Assembly (NCBI GenBank): GCA_905236975.1 | Contig: CAJOQU010000022.1 | Span: 1 to 5,238 of the forward strand | DNA length: 5,238 nucleotides | Source of the DNA: an uncultured Clostridia bacterium | GTDB taxonomy: Bacteria > Bacillota > Clostridia > Oscillospirales > Acutalibacteraceae | Direction: 5' to 3' | Part shown: piece by piece, positions 1 to 4,778 of the stretch | Layout: the number at the start of each line of letters is the position of its first letter | Numbering within the stretch: position 1 is the first letter of the stretch | The notes under the pieces: model-generated | What the model was told of the DNA's origin: nothing | Database searches by the model: none | Seen by the model: the letters and a program-made list of their open reading frames with translations, nothing else | Program-made: the position numbers and the translations under genes

Positions 1-242
1 AAGCCCACCTTGACCGCCAAAATAGAATCGGTATCATTCTTGATGACCGGATGGCGAATGACCTCGCGACAGGCGGGCACAAACTGCAAAGAATCAAAAT
101 CTCCCACCGCCAAGTCCGGCTCAACCCCCAGACGCTCCAAATGGCGGAATCCGGCGTCTGCCGAGATAATAAGATCACCGTCGCCTTTTGTAATTTGCGC
201 GGGTAAACCCTCTGCCGCGCCGAAAATGATACAGGTTTTCAA
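1..242 (-). CDS. thiN: Thiamine pyrophosphokinase, N-terminal part (3' end beyond window)
   Basis: Thiamine pyrophosphokinase transfers pyrophosphate from ATP to thiamine, giving thiamine diphosphate in the cytoplasm. About 80 codons are visible, and the gene runs off the low-coordinate edge. The family signature is clear: an N-terminal beta strand (KTCIIFGAAEG), then ISADAGFRHLERLGVEPDL, then the acidic metal/ATP-binding motif VGDFDS, then HPVIKNDTDS, matching the usual HP..KD-TD-A stretch. The family is about 210 residues, so roughly a third is seen. The start is a TTG at 242-240, chosen because a strong SD (AAGGGAGGA) lies 7 nt upstream and no ATG is available nearby. An earlier in-frame TTG at 266-264 would put the SD inside the gene. 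It lies downstream of the cyclophilin gene and its hairpin. I found no convincing promoter or TPP riboswitch in front of it, so read-through expression is possible. Confidence 0.88.
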   Translation of the reverse strand, partial: MKTCIIFGAAEGLPAQITKGDGDLIISADAGFRHLERLGVEPDLAVGDFDSLQFVPACREVIRHPVIKNDTDSILAVKVG

Positions 243-248
243 TAAAAT

Positions 249-257
249 TCCTCCCTT
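249..257 (-). promoter_or_regulatory. Ribosome binding site deciding the thiN TTG start
   Basis: The minus strand reads AAGGGAGGA, with the GGAGG core at 254-250, 7 nt before the TTG at 242. Just upstream, 272-259 can fold into a 5-bp perfect hairpin (CCGCC-ATTG-GGCGG on the minus strand), which might modestly influence access to this site. Confidence 0.75.
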
Positions 258-310
258 GCCGCCCAATGGCGGATTCGTCCGGACCGCATGACGGATTTTT
301 TGATTCAAAT

Positions 311-352
311 AAGAAAGCCGCGGGGTGCTCTCCTGTGCAAGGACGCCCCGCG
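311..352 (-). terminator. Probable intrinsic terminator after the cyclophilin gene
   Basis: A GC-rich 9-bp stem pairs 319-327 with 344-352 (CGCGGGG..CCCCGCG with one G-T wobble). The 16-nt loop contains a further 4-bp pairing (TCCT/AGGA). On the minus strand the stem is followed by GCTTTCTTATTTG, a broken U-rich tail. The position, about 50 nt after the cyclophilin stop and before thiN, fits a terminator. The interrupted T-tract means termination may be incomplete. Confidence 0.6.
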
Positions 353-402
353 ACGGTTTACCGAAAATCCGTTTTATCTTTTTGAAATCCCAATTGCCAT
401 AA

Positions 403-999
403 TCAAAGGGTTTCAACATCAATGGAAAGGATTTTGACCTCCTTCAGCGGGCGATCATTGGCTGTTTCCACCGCGGCGATGGCGTCCACCGTTTCCATGC
501 CGTCAACCACCTGTCCGAAAACCGTGTGACGAAAATCCAACCACGGTGTTCCGCCCATGGCCTCGTAAGCGTCGGTGATCTCCGCCGGGAAACCCTGTTC
601 CGCCAGATCGCGCATCTGTTCGATCATATTGGCGGGCACTTCTTTTGCCTGCACAATAAAGAACTGACTGCCGTTGGTGTTGGGGCCGGCGTTTGCCATG
701 GAAAGCGCACCGCGCAGATTGTGCAGCTCAGGCGAAAATTCATCTTCGAATTTGCCGCCCCAAATGGACTTGCCGCCCATACCCGTGCCGTCGGGGTCAC
801 CGCCCTGAATCATGAAATCCCGGATCACACGGTGAAAAATCAGCCCGTCGTAATAACCGTTCTTTGCGTGGGTTACAAAATTTTCCACTGTTTTGGGCGC
901 TTCCTTCGGGAATAGCTTGATTTTGATGTCGCCCATGTTGGTGTGCATGGTCGCCACCGTATCCCCCGCCGCGGGGGCTTGTAATTGCATTGCTGACAT
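403..999 (-). CDS. ppiB: Cyclophilin-type peptidyl-prolyl cis-trans isomerase, cytoplasmic
   Basis: The enzyme catalyses cis-trans isomerisation of X-Pro bonds during protein folding. It is 198 residues long from the ATG at 999. The cyclophilin core is complete: FHRVIRDFMIQGGD at 55-68 with the catalytic Arg (R57), ALSMANAGPNTNGSQFFI at 98-115, and WLDFRHTVFGQV at 153-164. W153 and H158 match the Trp and His that line the human CypA pocket and contact cyclosporin, whereas E. coli-type enzymes usually carry Phe at the Trp position. An insert of about 30 residues before W153 (IEQMRD...AYEAMGGTP) is typical of Firmicutes forms. There is no signal peptide or lipobox, so it should be cytosolic. 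An in-frame GTG at 1020 would lengthen it by 7 residues, but the GGAGG at 1010-1006 lies inside that extension and is ideally placed for the ATG. It is transcribed from its own consensus promoter. Confidence 0.95.
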   Translation of the reverse strand: MSAMQLQAPAAGDTVATMHTNMGDIKIKLFPKEAPKTVENFVTHAKNGYYDGLIFHRVIRDFMIQGGDPDGTGMGGKSIWGGKFEDEFSPELHNLRGALSMANAGPNTNGSQFFIVQAKEVPANMIEQMRDLAEQGFPAEITDAYEAMGGTPWLDFRHTVFGQVVDGMETVDAIAAVETANDRPLKEVKILSIDVETL

Positions 1000-1005
1000 G
1001 ATTTT

Positions 1006-1010
1006 CCTCC
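1006..1010 (-). promoter_or_regulatory. Ribosome binding site fixing the cyclophilin start
   Basis: GGAGG lies 6 nt before the ATG at 999 on the minus strand. It rules against the longer GTG-started reading frame at 1020, which would translate the SD as codons. Confidence 0.8.
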
Positions 1011-1026
1011 AAAAATTCACAGACCA

Positions 1027-1053
1027 AGGCGCACCGATGCCCGCAGTGCGCCT
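1027..1053 (-). other. Perfect 8-bp hairpin in the leader of the cyclophilin mRNA
   Basis: AGGCGCAC (1027-1034) is perfectly complementary to GTGCGCCT (1046-1053), with an 11-nt loop. It lies downstream of the PBP stop and the consensus promoter and about 16 nt upstream of the SD. It is not directly followed by a T-run (TTGGTCTGTGAATTTTT on the minus strand), so it is a poor intrinsic terminator for the PBP transcript. It could instead stabilise the 5' leader or be a weak attenuator. Function unknown. Confidence 0.55.
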
Positions 1054-1079
1054 GTTGCTGTTTTATTCGGTTCGATTTT

Positions 1080-1108
1080 ATTATAATGCGTTTTACCTTA
1101 TTTGTCAA
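1080..1108 (-). promoter_or_regulatory. Consensus sigma-A/sigma-70 promoter for the cyclophilin gene
   Basis: On the minus strand a perfect TTGACA (1108-1103) and a perfect TATAAT (1085-1080) are separated by exactly 17 nt (1102-1086). Transcription should begin near 1073, giving a leader of about 74 nt that contains the 1027-1053 hairpin. The -35 box lies inside the last codons (Ile-Asp-Lys) of the upstream PBP gene. This is the strongest promoter in the window. Confidence 0.88.
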
Positions 1109-2714
1109 TCTTTTCCAAAGCGGTCACCCGGTCGGCAATCTCGGCAAAAATCTCGCCGCAGGAAGCCGTTTGTTTTTCTGTATTTTCGGAGAAAACGATT
1201 ACGGTATAACGTGGCTGCTCGGCCGGAAAAAAGCCGCAAAACCAACCCTGGCAGATCTCCCGTCCGTTTTCGTACTTGCCGGTTTGTGCGGTGGCGGTCT
1301 TACCCGCGGCGGTTACGGTCTTGGGCGCCGCCGAAACGCCGGTGCCGTCCGTTATGACCGAAGTGAGGTATTCCCGCAGCAAGGCGGCGGTTTCACGGCT
1401 CATAACCCGTGTTTTCGCGCCGATATCGACCTTTGTGCGCACGCCGTCCGAAACGGTGGCCTCCACCAGGGAGGGAAGATAGTACCCGCCGTCACCCGCA
1501 ATGGCGGCATACAGATTCAGCATGGCAATGGGCGACAGCAGCAGTTCTCCCTGCCCGATGCTGAAATTGGCAAGATAGGCAATGTTGGATAAGCTTTCCC
1601 GCTTGGGCATACTGCCGGCCGCCACCGAAAGCCCCGTGCAAATGGGAAAAGCTTTGCCGAAATTCAGCGAGGACGCCATATGATAGATATTGTCACCGCC
1701 AAGCAAAAAGGCGAAATTATAAAAATAAGTGTTACAGGAATTGGCAAGCCCGCTTTGCAGGGTCATCAGCCCGTGGCCGTCTTTCTTGTGACAGCGAAAA
1801 TCCCGGTCGATAATATGGCAAGTACCGGTGCATTCATATACATATGCGGCATGGCCTTCCTCAATCCCGGCGGCAGCCACGCAGGGCTTAAAAATCGACC
1901 CCACATTATAAGCCGCCGTTGCCCGATTGAGCAATGGGGCGCCGTCTTCATTCAAATAGGCACTGACATTCGTAACATCAAAATCCGGTCGACTGACCGA
2001 AGCGCGAATTTTCGAGGTCGCGCAGTCGGCAATAATCACCGCCCCAGATTCCAACCGCTGTGCGGCCTGTTCTGCAATGGTTTGCAGATTGACATCGAGT
2101 GTGCTGACCACTCCGGCTGCGATGATAGAGGTCTTGTTTTCCACTGTGGGGGCAATCCCCTCTAAAATGCCGCCCAGCCCGTCCATCGTATAAACAAAAG
2201 AAACCGCCTCATCGGTGTAGAGCAGTTCATCATAGGCTTTTTCCAGCCCCGAAACGCCGTGTCCGTCATGATCAGTGTATCCCAGCATGTGAACAGCCTG
2301 TGTTTCGGAGGAATTATGGACATACACTTGTGCACAGGTAATGCCGTCGCAATCAATGCTTTGAGGCACCCGGCACAGCACCGGCTTGCCGGACTGCAAA
2401 CGCTCAAGCACGTTTTCCAGTTCTTCTCCGTTCAGCACGCTGCTAATGGCTGTGGCTGCGCGCGGGGTGGGAGAAACAGCAGCGACCGTCACTGTCTCGG
2501 CATTGGTCAGCGGCACCATATTGCGGTCATAAATCGTGCCGCGAAGGTTCCCCGCTTTCAGGCGATAACTGCTTTGTGCCTGCTGTACGGCGCTGTAATC
2601 CGACATGGCGGCCACCGCCACTCGCAGCACACAGCTGAAAAACATCAGCGCCACAAGCGAAAAGCAGAGTACACACCGCCTTGAAAACATTTTTTGAAAT
2701 TCGTCATTTTCCAA
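1098..2714 (-). CDS. Class B penicillin-binding protein (SpoVD/PBP2-like transpeptidase)
   Basis: This is a membrane-anchored DD-transpeptidase that cross-links peptidoglycan outside the membrane; 538 residues from the TTG at 2714. In order (numbered from that TTG): a short basic cytoplasmic tail, one membrane anchor at about 14-36, the N-terminal PBP motif RGTIYDRN at 58-65, SGLEKAYDELL at about 155-165, and TLDVNLQTIAEQA at about 205-217. The transpeptidase domain has the acyl-serine motif GSIFK (S273, K276), SCN at 326-328, IGQGELLLSP at about 386-395, a KTA triad at 472-474 where most relatives have KTG, and GWFCGFFP at about 490-497. There are no PASTA repeats. The start is uncertain: an in-frame GTG at 2723 overlaps the SD GAGGTG (2726-2721), which is placed 6 nt before the TTG; an ATG at 2690 has no SD. 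The family could be elongasome PBP2, SpoVD or a paralogue, so no symbol is given. Confidence 0.92.
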   Translation of the reverse strand: MENDEFQKMFSRRCVLCFSLVALMFFSCVLRVAVAAMSDYSAVQQAQSSYRLKAGNLRGTIYDRNMVPLTNAETVTVAAVSPTPRAATAISSVLNGEELENVLERLQSGKPVLCRVPQSIDCDGITCAQVYVHNSSETQAVHMLGYTDHDGHGVSGLEKAYDELLYTDEAVSFVYTMDGLGGILEGIAPTVENKTSIIAAGVVSTLDVNLQTIAEQAAQRLESGAVIIADCATSKIRASVSRPDFDVTNVSAYLNEDGAPLLNRATAAYNVGSIFKPCVAAAGIEEGHAAYVYECTGTCHIIDRDFRCHKKDGHGLMTLQSGLANSCNTYFYNFAFLLGGDNIYHMASSLNFGKAFPICTGLSVAAGSMPKRESLSNIAYLANFSIGQGELLLSPIAMLNLYAAIAGDGGYYLPSLVEATVSDGVRTKVDIGAKTRVMSRETAALLREYLTSVITDGTGVSAAPKTVTAAGKTATAQTGKYENGREICQGWFCGFFPAEQPRYTVIVFSENTEKQTASCGEIFAEIADRVTALEKIDK

Positions 2715-2720
2715 CCCGAA

Positions 2721-2726
2721 CACCTC
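2721..2726 (-). promoter_or_regulatory. Ribosome binding site favouring the TTG start of the PBP
   Basis: GAGGTG matches six bases of the canonical AAGGAGGTGATCC and sits 6 nt before the TTG at 2714. Its last three bases are the GTG of the longer reading frame, which makes that GTG an unlikely start. Confidence 0.6.
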
Positions 2727-2753
2727 TCTTTTTCAGTATTGGCAGACGATAAC

Positions 2754-2782
2754 ATTTTAAACAAGAAAATCGCCCCATGCAA
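2754..2782 (-). promoter_or_regulatory. Probable promoter of the PBP gene
   Basis: On the minus strand TTGCAT (2782-2777, three matches to TTGACA) is followed after 17 nt by TAAAAT (2759-2754, five of six matches to TATAAT). It lies between the rpsT terminator and the PBP start, where a promoter is needed. Predicted initiation is near 2747, giving a leader of about 33 nt. Confidence 0.5.
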
Positions 2783-2839
2783 GGCGCACAGGTGATCGTC
2801 CGGCAAGTGGTCATCAAAGCAATAGACAAAAAATCGGAC

Positions 2840-2869
2840 AAAAAAACAAAGCCCCTTGCGGGACTTTGT
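2840..2869 (-). terminator. Strong intrinsic terminator of rpsT
   Basis: On the minus strand ACAAAGTCCC (2869-2860) pairs with GGGGCTTTGT (2855-2846): 10 bp including one G-U wobble. The stem closes a GCAA (GNRA) tetraloop at 2859-2856 and runs into seven Ts (2846-2840). It begins about 19 nt after the rpsT stop and should separate rpsT from the PBP gene. Confidence 0.93.
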
Positions 2870-2887
2870 ACATTCGAAAAACAAGCG

Positions 2888-3151
2888 TTACGCCTTCACT
2901 TTATTGTAGCGGGTAACCAAAGCGGCTTTCTTTCTTGCCGCGTTATTCTTATGAATAATACCCTTGCCGGCGGCTTGATCGATCTTTTTCACGGCGGCGC
3001 CAACGACCTCAGCTGCATCGGCGGAGTTAGCCGCAATGGCGTTATCGGCCTTTTTGATAGCGGTTCTTAAAGCAGAACGATAAGCCTTATTGCGTTCGTA
3101 ATTCGCATTGCTGATCAGCACGCGTTTTTTCGCTGATTTGATATTCGGCAT
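2888..3151 (-). CDS. rpsT: 30S ribosomal protein S20
   Basis: S20 is a primary 16S rRNA-binding protein of the small ribosomal subunit. The 87-residue product has the family's usual length and composition. The basic N-terminus begins MPNIKSAKKRVLISNAN, followed by NKAYRSALRTAIKKA, and the diagnostic C-terminal stretch (DQAAGKGIIHKNNAARKKA at about 58-76) is intact. The start is secure: an ATG with AGGAGGTG (3164-3157) 5 nt upstream. It is monocistronic by appearance, with an extended -10 promoter directly upstream and a strong terminator after the stop. The predicted leader is only about 30 nt, which leaves little room for a structured autoregulatory element, although read-through from the upstream PPTase operon is possible because no clear terminator separates them. 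Confidence 0.98.
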   Translation of the reverse strand: MPNIKSAKKRVLISNANYERNKAYRSALRTAIKKADNAIAANSADAAEVVGAAVKKIDQAAGKGIIHKNNAARKKAALVTRYNKVKA

Positions 3152-3188
3152 GGTGACACCTCCTCATCCTTCACTCGCAGTACTTGTT

Positions 3189-3217
3189 ATGATACCACAA
3201 CCAACCCAAAAAAGCAA
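3189..3217 (-). promoter_or_regulatory. Probable extended -10 promoter of rpsT
   Basis: On the minus strand TTGCTT (3217-3212) is followed after 17 nt by TATCAT (3194-3189, five of six matches to consensus). A TG one base before the -10 gives the extended form TGGTATCAT. Initiation is expected near 3182, a leader of about 30 nt ahead of a near-perfect SD. Confidence 0.7.
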
Positions 3218-3225
3218 TAGTTTTT

Positions 3226-3753
3226 TCAAAAAAATTCCTGATTTTCTTTTTTTTCGCAGGCAGAGACCACATGATCCGCAAAAAAATGCGTTTTTAACAC
3301 AAAACCGTTTTTTTCCGGCGTTAATTGCAAATCGTCGTTTACCAACTCAAAATCGGCCATATCGGCCAACCTGCCCCCCAAAGCCTTGAGATAGGCCTCT
3401 TTTCGCGTCCAAAGGGTGAAAAAGCGACGTTCCCGATCTTTTGAGGCATTGACATAACGGCTTTCCTTCTCGGAAAACAGCAGATACCGCGGCCTCGCCT
3501 TGATGGGTTTCAAAACCTCCACATCAATCCCCACGGGGCGGTCGGAAAGCGCGCAGACCACCCACTGCCCGGCATGAGAAATGTTGAAGAAAAAATCATC
3601 GGTCAATGGTTTGCCGTTTTCGTTACAGGTAATGGGAAAATCGCGTACACCATAGTGTTTTGCCGCCATTTCGGCCAACAGCCGGCGGCCGGCGGCAGTC
3701 TGTGCCGTTTTGGGCAGGCCTTCACGCGAAAGATCAATTTTTTCGAAAACCAT
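3226..3753 (-). CDS. Sfp-type 4'-phosphopantetheinyl transferase, compact form
   Basis: The enzyme moves the phosphopantetheine arm of coenzyme A onto a conserved Ser of acyl, peptidyl or aryl carrier proteins. The 175-residue product carries the Sfp/AcpT motifs in order: NENGKPL at 44-50, FFNISHAGQW at 55-64, VGIDVE at 74-79 with Mg-binding D77 and E79, and FFTLWTRKEAYLKALG at 111-126 with E119. It is shorter than Sfp (about 220 residues), with little sequence ahead of the first motif, so part of the N-terminal half is reduced. The ATG overlaps the upstream lipoprotein stop as TGATG, and no SD is visible, so translation probably depends on coupling. No carrier protein, NRPS or PKS gene is in the window, so the substrate is unknown; it might serve fatty-acid ACP. 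The C-terminus is encoded by A- and T-rich runs. Confidence 0.92.
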   Translation of the reverse strand: MVFEKIDLSREGLPKTAQTAAGRRLLAEMAAKHYGVRDFPITCNENGKPLTDDFFFNISHAGQWVVCALSDRPVGIDVEVLKPIKARPRYLLFSEKESRYVNASKDRERRFFTLWTRKEAYLKALGGRLADMADFELVNDDLQLTPEKNGFVLKTHFFADHVVSACEKKENQEFF

Positions 3754-4778
3754 CAGGATATTTTTGCGCTATGATAAACAAAATCCAACACCTTGGTTTG
3801 AACGGCCTCGGCTTCAAAATAAAAATCGCCGAAATAGGATTTTAAAACATCGGTCGTCACGTTTGCGCCGCCATACATCGCAATCATTTTGTCGATCTCG
3901 GCCTGCACATCCTCCTCTGTCAGGGGGAGTTTTTCTTTCTCCAAAATGCGGTAAAGCACCATTTGCTTCTCCATTTCGGGGTGGATATCGCTTTCCAACA
4001 TCTCGGCTTTGAAGGTCTCCTCATCCTTTTCAATATAGCCCAAATAGGTATCGAAATCAATTCCGTAGGAGTTTTGCAGACTTTGCTCCATCATGTTTTT
4101 ATACGCCGTGTAAAGGGTCTCTTCATCCTCCTGTGGATATTCCTTGATCTCCGCGCCCGCCTTAACAAGATCAAGCAATACGTCTTTCGCGGTGCGCTCC
4201 TCCACATCCTTGGTATAATCCTCCAAAGTGGAAAAATCAAGCTCGCCGTAATAATCCTCCGGCGGAAGCGCCTCATCGGTGACAACATAGTTAATGGTCA
4301 CGGTAAAGACCACGGCCGCACCTGCAAGCTCCTCATTATTGGGATATTCCTCGGGAAAGGTCAGGTTCAGATCGACCGTGGAGCCGATCTCTTTGCCGAT
4401 AAGACCATCCTCAAAGCCGTCGATAAACGAATGTGAGCCGATGACCAACTCGTGACCCTGATCGGTACCGCCCGCAAAGGCCACACCGTCTTTCTTGCCC
4501 TCATAATCAATGTTGACGGTGTCGCCATCGGCCACGACGCCCTCGGTTTTACGCGCATAAAAGTTGTTGTTTTCCACGTCAGATGCGATCACGGCCTCAT
4601 AAGCTTCTTTCCACTTGTCCGATGAACGGTCAACCGAAAGCCCCTTATAGTCGCCCAATTTGACCGTTTTTGACAGATCGGCTTGATATAAAATCCGATC
4701 CGCCTTGGTTTTGCCGCAGCCCGCCAGGCAACCGATCAGCAAGATCGCGCTTAAAATAAGTGTAAGCCCCTTTTTCAT
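3753..4778 (-). CDS. Secreted lipoprotein: FKBP prolyl isomerase plus trigger-factor-like C-terminal region
   Basis: This is a 341-residue protein with a lipoprotein signal peptide: basic MKKG, a hydrophobic core, and lipobox LAGC with the lipidated Cys at 21. It should sit on the outer face of the membrane as a folding factor. Residues about 82-165 are an FKBP-type PPIase domain of the trigger-factor kind: GDTVNIDYEGKKDGVAF, LVIGSHSFIDGFEDGLIG, LTFPEEYPNNEELAG, then VFTVTINYV. Residues about 180-335 are acidic and predicted helical, resembling the trigger-factor C-terminal (SurA-like) chaperone region. The N-terminal ribosome-binding domain of true trigger factor is absent and replaced by the signal peptide, so this is not the cytosolic tig product. 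The start is an ATG with AAGGAGAG 8 nt upstream, overlapping the prfB stop as ATGA. Clients are unknown; other extracytoplasmic PPIases act on secreted or cell-wall proteins. Confidence 0.92.
   Translation of the reverse strand: MKKGLTLILSAILLIGCLAGCGKTKADRILYQADLSKTVKLGDYKGLSVDRSSDKWKEAYEAVIASDVENNNFYARKTEGVVADGDTVNIDYEGKKDGVAFAGGTDQGHELVIGSHSFIDGFEDGLIGKEIGSTVDLNLTFPEEYPNNEELAGAAVVFTVTINYVVTDEALPPEDYYGELDFSTLEDYTKDVEERTAKDVLLDLVKAGAEIKEYPQEDEETLYTAYKNMMEQSLQNSYGIDFDTYLGYIEKDEETFKAEMLESDIHPEMEKQMVLYRILEKEKLPLTEEDVQAEIDKMIAMYGGANVTTDVLKSYFGDFYFEAEAVQTKVLDFVYHSAKIS

Noticed and set aside
10..291. Plus-strand open frame of 93 codons at the window start
   Set aside because: The minus strand encodes the thiN N-terminus with intact VGDFDS and NDTDS motifs, and the plus-strand frame has no SD.
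243..402. TPP riboswitch or promoter in front of thiN
   Set aside because: I looked for the conserved CUGAGA and GGAUAAUGC-like elements of the TPP aptamer and for paired -35/-10 boxes and found none; only the terminator hairpin and a small 5-bp stem are visible.
526..915. Plus-strand open frame of 129 codons opposite the cyclophilin gene
   Set aside because: It is antisense to the cyclophilin core motifs, which fully explain the reading constraint here.
1680..2165. Plus-strand open frame of 161 codons inside the PBP gene
   Set aside because: It is antisense to the conserved transpeptidase core (GSIFK and SCN regions), has no recognisable family or SD, and fits a shadow frame created by codon bias.
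2715..2887. Small protein or RNA gene in the rpsT-PBP gap
   Set aside because: The gap is explained by the rpsT terminator, a probable PBP promoter and the SD. The open frame crossing it on the minus strand (2884-2645) starts inside the terminator region without an SD and overlaps the PBP gene out of frame.
3208..3226. Possible terminator after the PPTase operon (six A/T pairs around a 7-nt loop)
   Set aside because: The stem is pure A-T with no GC clamp and is expected to be too weak for intrinsic termination. It also overlaps the likely -35 region of the rpsT promoter.
3963..4436. Plus-strand open frame of 157 codons opposite the FKBP/trigger-factor lipoprotein gene
   Set aside because: It lies wholly antisense to a well conserved domain, with no SD or promoter and no recognisable protein features.
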